From assembly GCF_018873765.1 (NCBI RefSeq), contig NC_057926.1, positions 37,990,946 to 38,054,945 of the forward strand: a stretch of DNA of 64,000 bases, in the 5' to 3' direction. The DNA comes from Telopea speciosissima. Taxonomy: Eukaryota > Streptophyta > Magnoliopsida > Proteales > Proteaceae. Positions 34,201 through 45,920 of this stretch are shown here, one piece after another. Both the position numbers and the translations under genes were made by a program. Numbering within the stretch: the first letter of the stretch is position 1; every line of letters starts with the position of its first letter. The notes beneath the pieces are model-generated. The model worked only from the letters and a program-made list of their open reading frames with translations, searched no databases and was not told where the DNA came from.

Positions 34201-37200
34201 TATTTAGGCCCTGAATCAGGGTCAGGGCGGGCCTGGGCCCAGCTAAGGGCACTTAGGGTTGGGCTAGGGTTTTAAAAAGCCCGGCCCAACCCGACCCTGT
34301 TGCAGCCCTAGTTAGAGGCATTAGTATGTGCTATTTAGTAATTACATTCCTTTACTGACTACCAATGTACCAAAGTCCCATAGTCTCACCTGATCATTGC
34401 AGTCAGATTGTGTCTTGGGATTGACCTCCAACTTCTCAAAAATAGCTTCAACTACCAGTAACAAATCCGTGTCCAGCCTAAGATTATGCGAGTATTGATA
34501 CTTTGGATTCAAATAGTATGCTAGTAAAGGGGAAACCACAAATATAAATTGTTAGTCACTTAATACTTTTGAGTTTTGAATATAGAAATGTAAAAACTCA
34601 TATAAAGTGTAAAGTATGTTGAAGTGTTGAACTCACCAGCTTTATGCAAGGGATGACTCAAGTGCTTCTCCCATCGCTCATCAATGATGTTAATGTATGA
34701 GCAGGCACTTTGGGGTATTGCAGCTCGGACCATTTCCTTCATCTTCTGCAGGACAACATATATGTGGGGCAAGGTAGGCTTCTTCTCCGTGTCAACAATC
34801 CTTAGTACTGCCACCACTGGCTCTAATATGGCAACAATTTTATACAAGTCCTTCCAAAATCCATCACTTGCAATGGTCTCTTGTGCTGCCTTCCCTTCTT
34901 CTGTCCTAGAACCTGACCAACTAAACCATTGCTCACTTACAAACATTGACCTCAAACTTACCACTTTCGACTGAATGCTCTTCAATGCAATGTAATTGGT
35001 GGCAAATTGAGTGACACCAGGCCTCACTAAATCCCCCTTGCATTTTTCTCTCATCATGGCTAAAGCATAACCATGGTTATACACAAAGGTGGTTACTTGC
35101 CTTGCCCTATTGACCACACCAGCCACCAAAGCTTTTTTCCCCATGTCCTTCAGCATTAAATCAATAGAATGGGCTGCACATGGAGTCCAAAAGAGGCGGA
35201 TCCTCTTACTCTTCTTGTTCATCAATTTCTCTTCAGCTTTCTTAAAATTAGAATCGTTATTCGTCACAATTTGGATAATGTTCTTTGCTCCTATATCTTC
35301 CTCCACCACTTGCTTCAGTAGCTTATACAAGTATGATGCATCCTTGACATGCTTTGATGCATCAATAGACTTCAAGAAGACAGTCTTCCCATTAAAACTC
35401 ACCATGAAATTTATAATGGACTGTTTAGTAGGTCCAGTCCAACCATCAACCATAAGAGTAACCCCATATGTGTCCCACCTTGGCTTCAGACCCTCTATGT
35501 ACTCTTTCAGCTCTTCTACCTCTTTAGGCAAATATAGATTATACAACTCATATGGTGTAGGCCGCTTCCATCCTGGGCCAGCCCTCCCTGCAGCGTCAAG
35601 GAATGCATTATAATATGTTCCTTGTGCTACATTAGCTGGAATGCCATTGTATAGCATGAACTTGCTGAAGGCTTTCCGTGCTTCCTCTTGTTTACCACCA
35701 AACACTTGCGGGATGGTTGGCTGGAAGGCATCTTGTTGCCTTAAGGTAGATGGATCCTGCTAAAAAATGGTATCTGGGGAACGTGCTTGGGGTCGGGCTT
35801 GGGGCCGTGGGATATCTCTTGTGCCAGTGCTTCTCCTCCTCTCATCTTGTTGCACTGGTGCAGCTGAGCCAGATCCACCAGCTCCTCTTGCTTGCTCATA
35901 TGCTCTTATATTCTCAAAATGAAAACTTTGCCTACTCTCTGCCAAAGTCTGCTGATAAATCCTATATTCAGCTTTTGATTCGAACTCACCAGGTGTAGGC
36001 CTATATTCATTATCATCTCCTACTCCTCCAAGGATGTCTACACCAGGCCTCTCTAGAACTGCCTCATCGAAAGCTATTTGTTGTCTTTCCCTCTCAGCTT
36101 TCTTTGTTCGTACTCCTCTCAAGTTTTGTGCCATTGCCAGTTTCACTTGGCTCGGAACATTTCGGCATTTGGCAACATCCTTGCCCAGACCAGACAAATG
36201 TTCCTTTAACCTAGTTGCTCCTCCAGAATTTAGAATCTTTCCACAGTAGTTACACTTTGACTTCTTTTTGTCCTCAGACATCGGGACTCCATGTAGCCAT
36301 GCTATATCCCCCATTGTGTAAGAAATATCTTATTTTTTACACTGTTACATAAAAAAACATGTATTAATAACTATTACAGACTTAAAGTAAGGTATTAAAC
36401 ACTTAAAGTATTGTATTCATAACTATTAAACATAATATGAAGCTACTAGAACAATCAAATACCTATCTCTTATTTATTCCCTAACCTTAGTATTTATTTA
36501 TTAATTAAAAATAATATTTATAATTTTTATTAAAAATAATTATACCTTCAAATATAAAATATTATAACATAATGATGTATTTGACATCATTTGAAGTTGG
36601 ACATTAGGTACAAATGTTATGCATAATTTTCCAACAAAAACAGGTATTTTTCCTTAATTTTATATATTTTTTAATTATTTTAATAATATTATTATTAAAT
36701 CTGAAAAATAAAATATTTTTTTTAATGGGTGAAAAAAAAAAAAATGACTCCATGAGGCTGTAGAGCATGCAAACTTGTCTAACATACATCAAGATCACAT
36801 CCAAACAATAAGTATTTATCCTATTTTTTTTAATTTCTTTTTTGAAAAAAATCATTTTTTTTTTCCAGAAATTATAATAAAAAATTTAATAACCCAAAAA
36901 AAATTCGGCCTCCATCAAGTGATAGATCGGCCAAACTTGTATAACATAACTTAAAATCACACCCATCTACCAAGATTTCATCAATTTTTTTTCAAAAAAA
37001 TAGGTTTAGGGAAAATGGGTTACCTTTCAAAAAACCTTCAAAATCTTGATCAATCTTGCAAAACTAAGCTTCAATCTTTAGTTTGGCACCAAAATCAGCT
37101 TCCAAAGCTTCGAATCCAACCAAAAAATGAAGAAGGGAAGAGAAGAATTGAGACTTTGAGAGAAGAAGAGAGTTAGAGAGAAGAGAGAGCAAAATAGAGA

Positions 37201-40200
37201 GGAGTAAGAATGATTCTGTCGAGCTGGGGCTGTTTACAATCTGTAGATGGCTTAAGTGAAGTTAAATGAGTCAATTGACCCAAGCCCATACCTGAAACCA
37301 GCAATTAGACCCGAGATCTAGCCGAGATTTTGCATTTTCTCTTCCTGGTTTCATCATAAAATCGAGCCAAAATCGAGACAAGATTTCACGAGATCTCGCC
37401 GAGATCTTGGCGAGAAAGTGCACTTCTGAGTTTCGTAAGCCATCTCGACTCGGTAAATGAAAAAACCGAGAATCTCGGCAAGATCTCGCGAGATTTCGGA
37501 CTATGGTGCACATTTGTGCCTTCATAATCCCCAATGCAGCATATAGGGTGGCAAAATAGGCTTCTTCTCTGAGTCAACCATCCTTAACACTTATACTGTT
37601 GGCTCCAATATCATAATTTTCTTCGGATTGTACTTGAAAAGTTCACTGAATATGGTCGATTGGGCTCCTCTCCCTCCAACTAATCAACTCCTTTGATCTA
37701 AGGCCAACCATCTGTGTCTCGAAGCTCTTCAGGGCAATGAATTTAGTGGCAAATCTAGTCATACCATGCTACTCAATAACGGTAGGGCATATCTGTGGTT
37801 TTAATACAAATGTAGTCACTTATCTTGTCCTCTCAACCACAGATTGTACCATGGCCTCTTCCCCATGTTCTCCAGCATGAGTTCAATGCAGTAGGCTGCA
37901 CATGGAGTCCATAATAAGTGGTACATATTGTTGTTCATAAGTTTCTCTCCAGCTTTCTTGAAGTTACTGTCATTGTCCGTTACCACTTGGACAACGTTCT
38001 CTATCCCCTCCTCTTGTACCACCTCCTTCCACAACCCGTAGATGTACTCGACATCCCTTCTCTCGGTCTCTCTTTGGATGCATCCACTAACTTAAGGAAT
38101 AGTGTCCTACCATCACAATATACCATGAAGTTGATGATGGACTATCTAGTGGGTCCAGTCCAGCCATCATATATCAGTCACACATAGTCTGCCCACAATG
38201 AATTCAAGCTCTATATGTACTCCGTGAGCTCGTTACTTTGTGTGGGCTAATAAACATTATCAGCTCATATATAGTGGGCCCTGCACTCTTGGGTCAACTT
38301 TTCCTACAATATCTAAAATGTTCTGGTAGTAGGGACTCTGGGTGGCATTGGCTAGGATACTATGATAGAACCATTTGGACATGGTGTCACCCACTGTACC
38401 TTTCTTGTCAGACCCACATATACTCAAGCTTCTTCTGTTTGGTATCCTTTATTCTGAAGATCGCAAGATCCTGGTCAAATATGTCAATGACACCATCTGA
38501 TAGGACTCCCCGGACACTTTGTGACTGCCGGTAGGGCAATTCCGTCTGCTTTTGCTTCGTCTTCCCCTAGCTCTACCTTGTGCAGAGGATGAACAGCTAC
38601 CAGCCTCTGGTGCAGCTGGTCAAGAGGAACTAGCTCATCCCTTGAACTCGCTAGCTTTATCCTGCTCTTTCCATTTTGCTTGTTGCCTTAGCACGTCGTA
38701 TCTCTCTCTTCTCTGCTGCTATCACATTACTGGGCATATCCTCCTCATAGCTATATTCCTCCTGTGGTGCTAATTGTTTCTCCAACAGTCTCTTCAAACT
38801 CTTCCCTCTCCTTCTTGTCCAATCTCCTTTGGATATTACCCTCCATGAGGGCAGTCAAGGCCTTTTGCACCTCACCAGGGGTCCTATGGCATTTCACCAC
38901 ATCTTTGAACCCACCAATCAGATGTTGTTTCAGTCTTGTGGTGCCATCACTCATCATTTTATTCCCACAATAATTACACCATGACTTGCTCTTATCATTA
39001 CTAATGGATAAGCCATGCCTCCATGCAACATCTCCCCCTTGGTCAGTCATTATGCAGCCTTCTTACGCTGTTGCATCAAGAATGTAGGCATTATTAACTT
39101 TTCTACAATATATATATTTACCCTATTTTTTGCAAAAGTTTTCTTGGGTTTACCTTCAAATTTGAAATTTGAATGAATGTGGCTTAAATCTACCAAAAGA
39201 TTGAAGTAGATGCTCCAAAGTAGTCCATAAAGTCTTGATCTAGCAAATGATTGAAGCCAATTAGCTAAGAGTTTCTAAAGATTTCAGTCGAAACAGGAGT
39301 TGCGCTCGAAATTTCAACTTTCAAAATGCTTCATTTTATATAAAGGTTTGTAACATTATGGTGAAATGATCGAAACGTTTCGGCGTTTTGGTCATTTTGT
39401 GAAAACCTAGGATTCCATGTGTTTCACCCCTCTTTTTGTTTCGACCATGTCATATCCAAGATAATTAATATGCCTATCAAGAAAGATCATATCTTAGGGA
39501 AATCACTTATTCATCAATAGAAGAGATACGACAGAAAAATTGATCAGCATATATAGAAATCAGACATGAACCTGGAGCATGCTTAAATCACAGAAAAGTA
39601 ACAGAATAAATAGTGGGAAAACAATAGAAGGAAACACCACCCGGTGATGGCCCCAGGGAGAAATCTGTGCATACCATTAGAAAGATTCAGTTCTTGGCAC
39701 ATCTCTTGAACACCTTGTCCGGCATTTGCCAAGGATTAAGAACAAGTTGGCCTTGTTTGAGGTGAAGTATTTCTGTGTATACTGTTAAGCTTCAGTGTTG
39801 CTTTCTACTTGTTATGCTAGTGGTTTTTTTCCCTTTCCCGATAAATGCCTCCATTATATAGAGGACCCTGGGGTCAACTATCTGGAGGATCCCCAATGCA
39901 ATTGTACCACATGGTATCCCCCTATTTCATTTCCTTCTTTTCAGGAACTTTTAATACAATGAAGTCCAATCTAATGTGAGGGTCCTCTAGATGGCTGACC
40001 CTAGGGTCCCCTAGGCATTTCCCATTTATGAAGAAGAACAAGAAATTCTTCTTTTTCTTTTGTTTTCTTTTCAAATATTTGAACTTAAACTGCAGTTGCA
40101 ACTTTTGGATTTCAGGTTGTGGAAACTAAGATACAAGTTGCAATTCTTGAATCATACTTGGAGCAAAGGGGTGTAACTTTTCCAGAAGGATACTTGTCTG

Positions 40201-43200
40201 GCAGAGTTGTACTCCCAAATCCAAACTGCAGGTTTGTATCAAGGGTCTTCTTTTTGCTCCCCTACGTTTGAATCATGGGGCCAGGTAGATCCCTCCTGGA
40301 CCTTACCAAATTATAAAAACATTATCTTTTAATATTCAATGTGCTTAATGTGATTGACCTATTTCCTGGATAATATTTTCTCTCTCAAAATTTGGTCATA
40401 AATAAGAAAAGTGGTTAAAGTTTTTAATTGATTAATAAAGGATTTTAAATTCAGTTTCTTGATTTGGTGCTGTGAACTAGTGAGATACTGTTTTTTTTTT
40501 GGGTGAGTACATCACTTGTAGGGTTCTTTTTACTTCCTTCTCGTGCCTAAGGATTTCTGGATGTATTTTCTTTTACTGTATGGAGGGGTAAATTTACTGA
40601 TGTTGGACGTTATGGCCCTAGATCTTCAGTGGAGGATGTACTGATGTTTCTAATCTGTCATTTTCTTTGCACTTCTCTGATTGAGCTAGTCTTACTCTGA
40701 TCTCTTTTCCTTTGCCCTTTTCTTTTTGTTGAAAAGTAAAATCCAACCAGTCTTTCTTGATAAGTGAAAAAGTCCCATCTCTATGCATAGGTCAAATCTG
40801 GTGTTGACTTTGAGTCTAATGAAAAGAACTATTAGAATAAAATTTTAAAGGTGTGAAATCTATAATTTAAGATTGACTGGTAAATAAGGCAAGTTAGCTT
40901 ATTCCCTGTTGTTTCTCCTACAGAAAATTTAAAGGTGTACAATTTTCAAAACTTTATAACTCAAATTTATGTCCAAAAAATTTCATGCATTTTGCTTGTA
41001 TGGTGAAATAAAGTTTATTAAAAGTTTGGGTCCCACTGCAAAACATTAACAGTCAGAATAAATTTTTTTGCTGGTCTATTTGAATCATAGTTGTCGAGGC
41101 ATTGCCTAGGTGGGCGCCTTGACAAATAGGGTCACCTTGGTTATCTTGGCGGTGCCTTGGTCACCTTGCATCCAGGCTCCCTCCATCGGCTTGGGTTGCC
41201 TAGATGCCTTCATAACTATGGTTTGAGGTTATAATATTTATGCCTTTTCTACCTAAAAGTACGAGCCCTACTCTAGATTGGTTATGTTGTTGCTCCTGTT
41301 TGTAATTTATTTATGTATTTTTCTAAATATTTAATGGGCAATAAACACCCCAAAATTTACATTATTTTACTTATGCCCATGGCACATGTTAAAGTGCAAA
41401 AAGGTGAGCTCAATGGAAGGTAACATTTAACTTGCTGGGTGAATGTCACTTATATCTGGTATACTTTTTTTTTTTTAATGAAACTTAGTCATTTTTGCTG
41501 ATGCCTTCTTTTAGGATTGTTCATTCAATAAATTTTCCATCAGAAGTCATTCCATTTGACAAGTGGATAGAGCTTGAACCAGAACCAAGAAATTTGTTTC
41601 GTGGTTGGATTAAGGATGCATTTCGTGGAGGAAAGAAAGAGATGCAGGATGGGATACAACAGAAGCTTCATTTCATTCTTAGCACAGCTCCAATGTGGGA
41701 TAGGTTTGTCCTTGTCTGAGCCTTAAAAGCATTCTTATTTTGTCTTATACACTAAATCTGATATTTCTACTGAATGTAAGTTTTGTACCTTTCAGATGGT
41801 GACCATAATGTACTGGCTCTGTACTCAGTAGAGGAGTAGAACCTCCTTGACCTTACATATTTCCTGCATCAAAATTCTATACAATTGATTTGCTTCCACC
41901 CACCATCCCTTTTCCTACAGATCTATGCCAAAGCTTATAGATAAGATATTTTTTTAAGTTATAAATCATTTAAGTGTATCAATTTTTGGGTAGACAGTTT
42001 TACTGTATTTGTATTTTTTGAGAAATGTCGAGATTTATGCACTTTCTTTGGACCATATACCTACTAGGATATTTGGGTGTTTTGAATTAGTTTGTTGGCA
42101 CAATAGCTTATCAATGTGTGGGATCTTTCATATTTATTGCAAAGCCTCTCCCTATCTCACTAGTTCTGTAGTCTCCTCTCAATAAGAGGAACATGAAGGA
42201 AAAGAAAAAGAAACAAAAATGAAAAGGACAGTTATTGGACGTCTGCTTTCAGTAATGGAGAGCACCTCGATTTAAAAAAATGAAAAAACAAGGCTGATTT
42301 GGGTTGTTTGTTTCATGTAGATTTCTTTAATCGGTTATGGAAATGAAGAGCAAATTTTTATGTGATAAATAACGGCTCTAACTGTTACTACGGATTATAT
42401 TTGCTCCCATTTCTTTCTTACATTTATTAATTGTCTTATCCAACAATAACATCGAACTTATTTCCAATTTCTGTGCAGGTTGGAGCTTAAAGATAAGAAA
42501 TGCTTTCTTGGGGAATTTTTACAGTTCAAAGGAAGAAAAGAGGATATGCAAGTTCTGAGAATCATAAAGAGATCGAAAGTTAGTCGACTAATCATCCAGA
42601 AGTCAGCTAGGCTCTGTTTAGGTAATTAGAAATCCTTTCTTTTTTGCCTTGAGATGGTAAAGGGTGAGGAAACATCTATCTCACGGAAGGGAACAGCTAT
42701 ATAAATAATTCAAGAATCACTAGAACAATACTTTCTAGATGGCCGTATTATTTATCAATCTGGCCTATGCATCAGATGGCGTATTTAGGATGGCCAGCAG
42801 GAAATTCAAATCAAATTGATAATCTTAATCAAACATTTTAGAGTAGGGTAAGTGAACCCTTTTTTTTTTTGGGGGGGGGGGGGGATTGGGATATTAAACA
42901 ATCTTCGACTTCCAAGAATATTGGTTGAATGGTCTAAGCTGAAAAGGCAGTATGTAGGATTGTTACAAGCTTTTTGGAATGAACATCTTTTACTGTATGG
43001 AACAGATGACAAGACTTCCTCCACATGGATGAAACAGTGTCACAATTGTAGTAGCTTTACATGAAGAACGATGGAAGTGGACTGACATTAAATGAGATGC
43101 CAAAAAGTGGTTAAGCAATGAGCATGCATGCTTTAAGAACATAGTCAGTAGATTGACCATATATAAAATGAAGTGCACATCCACTTCTTCACTCAGAGCT

Positions 43201-45161
43201 GATTTTCTGAGCAATATCCTTAAGTTACTCCTACCCGCTTGGATAATGAATCTGATTTAATGGAGAAAGTCCCTTTCTTTAAGGGTGTCCATTTTAGACC
43301 AGAACTGGGAACTGGACTAGAACCAACCCACCCATTAAGTTATTAGTCCGGTTATAGTTCTGAATTTTGGAACCGATTAGTAAACGAAAGGGTTGGTTCT
43401 GGGATGGGTCTCACAACCAAAACTTAAAGACCAGTTTGGAACCACTTGGAACCAGAACCACCTGGACCCATTTAAAGCTAGATCATATATTTGTTGTTGG
43501 TGATTTGGATTTAGAATTTTGGATTTATTGGTCTGCTTAGTAATGGAGATTTCTTTTTAAGTATTATGGTTTATATTTTTATTGTATGCTTAAGGATGGA
43601 TATTTGGCTATATGTATGCTTAGGAATGGATAATTTAAGAATGGATATGAATGGAATGGTTATTTCGATGCTTAGGTAAAAATTTTAGAATTTTGGACTT
43701 TGTAATAGTGCTGGGAATAGATTAGTAACTGGAACCATCCCACGCATCAATAAATGGCTCTGGATCTCAGGTTTGAAACCGTTAAGATAAACGAGCCAAT
43801 TTTGATCCTGATCCCTTAGGACCAGAACCGATTAGGAACTGGACTGATTTACACCCTTACCTTTCTGTTTCCTGTAGGCTAAGTTATGGCTTTTCTGCAC
43901 ATGTTTTTACAGTGTTGCACTTAAATATTCCGTCCTATTCTGACTCTGGAACCTTGGGTTTCCTAAAAGCATCATTCCATTATCTTAGTTTTGCATTTCT
44001 ATCTGATGGTTTCATTATTAGAAAAATTGTGTATCTGTAAACAAAATATACCAAGGGGGGTCAATTCAGTTAGTTTCGTCCTCGTTAACTCACGGCATAG
44101 ATTTGTTACTGAAAAATCTAGTTTGTTATTTACGTCACTGTTGTCATTCTAGCCAGTTCCTTGTTACTTGTATATGTTATTCTTTGCGGAAACCTATCAG
44201 AATATCTCCTTTGGCCTTTCATATGGTGTCTCCTAGCTTAAAAAGACAATATGGAGATTTTGTTCTATTTCTCCATTTTTTTTAAACCTCTTGTACAGTG
44301 TACTTGGTTGACCTCTACCATTAGGCAAACTTGGTACTTGACGATCTCATAATCTCGTGATAATTTGTTCAAATGTGTTTTCACTTCATAGCTGTGACAC
44401 TTCATTCATTTGATATTCTCTTTGCTTTGCAATCTTGTTGGGGAACTAGTCAACTGGAAAAATATGATCCCTGGTACATTTTGAACCAATATAGGATGTT
44501 ATGTTATTTCAAAAATTTTCCTTTCTTTCCCCAGCTTTGGCAAAGCTTTTCTTTTCACTTACTACTGAGTTAGGATAGTGAGAATTTATTCTTAGGTCTG
44601 GTTATCCAAATTAGTCCTTTCATTCCATTATAGTGTGTAGACTGGTGGAGTGTTGCCATTCGGATTCAAGGAACAGACCACTCTTCATTTTTAGGCATCC
44701 TGCAACACTCTTACCTTTGCCTCATTTATGAGGTCTTCAACTCTTTTGTACTTTTGTATCTTATTCAAATGCTCCCCCCCTTGTCCTTTTGGAGTTATTT
44801 TTACTAACGTCCTTTAGTTCCTTGGCACTCTCTTTCTCTGACTTGCTACCGAGTTTATTGATATGAATACTTCCCCCTTCTGATACTCGTAAAAAAGGCC
44901 TTTCTCCCTTCATCTTTCCCAATATGAAGCTCTTGTTTTCTCGACTTGATACTTATAATCAATTTTTCACCCATTGCAGGTTGCTCAAAACTACAGGTTT
45001 TGTACTCTCCTCGTGATTATCGAAGTGAGGGGAGTTCAGCTTCTGAATGGAAAGAATTGAAAGTGAGATCAAATACAGAGGTCTTATTTCAGCCCCGGGG
45101 TTCTGATAAAGTCCGTAAGTTGAAGCTTTCATCTATAGTTTCAATGTCACTGAGTGCATAA
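28217..45161 (+). CDS. NERD-domain (nuclease-related) protein, seven exons
   Basis: Exons 28217-28338, 28445-28546, 28633-28747, 40116-40231, 41515-41703, 42479-42621 and 44980-45161 join in phase with GT-AG sites to give 322 residues ending LSSIVSMSLSA. The N-terminus (MWVELLCGFVSYRLIRRILY) is a hydrophobic, possibly membrane-associated segment. The NERD fold covers about 42-160: IEKLYGGKVYIGLRIPDADT, then IDMVLV with D68 and VISVKNFSGF with K83, the positions matching the D...(E/S)xK core of restriction-like nucleases. The rest (SYLEQRGVTFPEGYLS, LSTAPMWDRLELKDKK, LQVLYSPRDYRSEGSSASEW) is as I recall for plant homologues. NERD proteins are inferred nucleases or nucleic-acid binders; the plant function is unknown to me. 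Intron 3 is about 11.4 kb because of nested transposons, yet all exon junctions are intact. Confidence 0.9.
29238..30350 (-). pseudogene. Ty3/gypsy integrase and chromodomain-like relic
   Basis: On the minus strand 30350-29840 encodes broken integrase core pieces (VIINKLTKCAHLCALPVNF, KLHGHPCTIVSNRDPLF, then QWVKYLHWAEYWYDTTFHTV and SPFQALYGRPPRG). 29642-29238 encodes the C-terminal part with a chromodomain-like ALVQWDRLPLEEASWEDV and a basic tail. Frames shift several times and LTRs were not found. It is antisense in intron 3 of the NERD gene. Confidence 0.82.
30415..31380 (+). pseudogene. RTE-type LINE reverse transcriptase C-terminus and 3' end
   Basis: Frames read TKTEYMVCNFSNSG, LLRYLGSIISKG, VKKHHIDKLSIAEIRMLRWM, then CLRWYGHVQRRLPDAPVRRS and GTKRARGRPKMTLGEVVRKG, the typical C-terminus of plant RTE-like LINEs. 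Stops and frame changes interrupt it. The 3' tail GACCCCATTTAGTTGAGATA, AGGCTGAGTTGTTG is the usual end of this family. A 137-bp MITE splits the 3' UTR (31151-31287). The 5' part is missing, as is common for LINEs. Confidence 0.88.
31151..31287. mobile_element. 137-bp palindromic MULE-type MITE, copy A
   Basis: Ends GGGGCACTGTTCTCTGTGCC and, inverted, GGGAGAATGTTCTCTATGCC; the whole element folds back on itself. It is flanked by a perfect 9-bp repeat TTATTAATA (31142-31150 and 31288-31296). It lies in the 3' UTR of the LINE relic, so it inserted after the LINE. Copies: 48057-48193 (same length) and 52999-53116 (truncated). Confidence 0.92.
33030..33120 (-). repeat. GATGGT hexamer microsatellite and GGTGATGACCCT repeats
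   Basis: On the minus strand about nine GATGGT units encode (Asp-Gly)n. Next to them three 15-base units encode GGDDP followed by A/T, within the C-terminal region of the inner hAT transposase. The frame change of that gene lies at the upstream edge of this tract, consistent with slippage. Confidence 0.75.
33794..34310. mobile_element. hAT-type MITE inside the inner hAT element
   Basis: 517 bp beginning TAGGGCTACAAGTTTGGCCC and ending, inverted, TAGGGCTGCAACAGGGTCGG. It is full of GGGTCGGG/GGCCCTG repeats. The perfect 8-bp repeat GTTAGAGG flanks it (33786-33793 and 34311-34318). It lies in the intron between transposase exons 2 and 3. No coding capacity. Confidence 0.92.
41086..41220. mobile_element. 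palindromic MITE in intron 4 of the NERD gene
   Basis: CATAGTTGTCGAGGC at the left and its inverse (CATAGTTATGAAGGC on the minus strand) at the right, with internal GCCTAGGTGGGCGCC and CACCTTGG repeats. Same family as 3665-3793. No clear target duplication. Confidence 0.7.
43280..43859. mobile_element. hAT-type non-autonomous element in intron 6 of the NERD gene
   Basis: 580 bp with ends TAAGGGTGTCCATTTTAGACC and, inverted, TAAGGGTGTAAATCAGTCC, rich in GGAACCxxTT/AAxxGGTTCC repeats. The 8-bp flanks CCTTTCTT (43272-43279) and CCTTTCTG (43860-43867) differ at one base. A partial relative lies at 27785-27945. Confidence 0.8.
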
Positions 45162-45920
45162 AAAAAACGCGAACACCCGCCCCTTCCTCCTCCACCTCCC
45201 CAAAAAATATGTATGTATTTTCTATTTGGCCATCTACTAGGGGTTTCTGTGCATACTTGGGAATCCAGTAATTGGAAGAAATGAAGACAAATATTTGATT
45301 ATCTATTAGGCCTAGAGAAACAAAAAATGTTCAGTATGTCTTCATTTGCTGCTTTCTGGTTTCACCTCTATTTCCCTCAATTCTTGGAGATGTTTATTTG
45401 GATTGGATAAACTGTGTAAGAGGGAGGAATTTACTCTTAGATGTCTTACGAATGCCAACCGAAAGTTATACAGATTCTACTATTTCTGTGGATTTGTTAA
45501 GAACACAGAGAAAATCCAACCCAGGGTTTGTGTATTGTATGTGTGCTCGATAATGAAGTTTTCTGGCAAGTTCCGGTCTCAATGTGCTGTGCTTTATTTC
45601 ATCTTACATTAACTGCAAGGCTCTCCTTCTCTCTGCTTGCTTTATCAGGTCATAGATCTTTTAGTAGAAATTGCACTTTGGTTTTAAAGGCAGATTGAGT
45701 GCATGCATCTGTTGCTGCAGCCTCGGAAACTCTCATTTTAACAAAGTAATATGGACCAAGTTTTCCTTCACCAGTAGAAAAAGGAAGAATTCTTTCTCAA
45801 TATTATCGAGTTAGTCAGGTGCAAATCCATCAGCTATGTCATGCATAGCAAATAAATGAAGAGCAACTAGCAGATGGTGCTTAAAGGGGCAAATTGATCA
45901 AGTTTGAATTACTGTAGCAG
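45162..45920. other. 3' flank of the NERD gene
   Basis: Downstream of the TAA at 45159-45161 is the expected 3' UTR. A C-rich run (45175-45200) lies close to the stop. No other gene was seen. Confidence 0.45.

Larger units (their letters stand above)
32292..36314 (-). pseudogene. hAT transposase (BED finger, DUF659, dimerisation domain), interrupted
   Basis: Exons 36314-34637, 34520-34390, 33758-33683 and 33588 onward join in phase with GT-AG sites. Order: a BED-type zinc finger (CNYCGKILNSGGATRLKEHL), a DUF659 / RNase-H-like region (TLMVDGWTGPTKQSIINFMV, IVTNNDSNFKKAEEKLMNKK), a YYLNPKYQYSHN block, and the hAT dimerisation domain (CERNWSTFTLIHSKRRNRLG). Two single-base stops break it: TAG at 35760-35762 between the BED and DUF659 parts, and TAG at 33578-33580 where the family has PADWW. 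A third lesion is a frame change in the GGTGAT repeat tract near 33120, before the Gly/Tyr/Gln-rich tail ending at 32292. hAT transposase cuts and pastes the element; this copy is not translatable as one protein. Confidence 0.85.
31854..37505 (-). mobile_element. inner hAT transposon, nearly complete
   Basis: 5652 bp with imperfect terminal inverted repeats (CAAGGTTTGAAAACTCG at the left, CATAGTCCGAAATCTCG inverted at the right) and many subterminal GAGATCTCGG-type repeats at both ends. The flanks GTACACAT (31846-31853) and GTGCACAT (37506-37513) are an 8-bp target duplication with one change; 8 bp is diagnostic of hAT elements. It carries a BED-DUF659-hAT transposase gene on the minus strand with few lesions. 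Confidence 0.88.
31385..39430 (-). mobile_element. outer hAT element, truncated and split by a second hAT element
   Basis: A minus-strand transposase relic in two blocks. Right block 39050-37514: a BED zinc finger (SWCNYCGNKMMSDGTTRLKQH) and DUF659-like sequence (VVTDNDSNFKKAGEKLM, LLWTPCAAYCIELMLENMGK), then GIMKAQMCT. Left block 31853-31390: MCTTAPRDRRQYLQIIQDRW, YYLNPMYKLGMNQ and FRDATRPFGRIAAKAGRET. The blocks join in sense exactly at the edges of the inner element. The C-terminal dimerisation part and left terminal repeat are missing; the LINE 3' end adjoins at about 31385. The right limit near 39430 is a guess from repeats such as GATCGAAACGTTTCGG. Confidence 0.8.
28748..40115 (+). other. 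giant intron 3 of the NERD gene
   Basis: 11,368 bases between donor GTGAGT (after DGKHKTERYPDP) and acceptor TTTCAG (before VVETKIQVAILE). Its length comes from an antisense gypsy relic, a LINE relic with a MITE, and two nested hAT elements, one with its own MITE. Sequence near each end has no repeat I recognise (28748-29230, 39450-40115). Confidence 0.88.
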
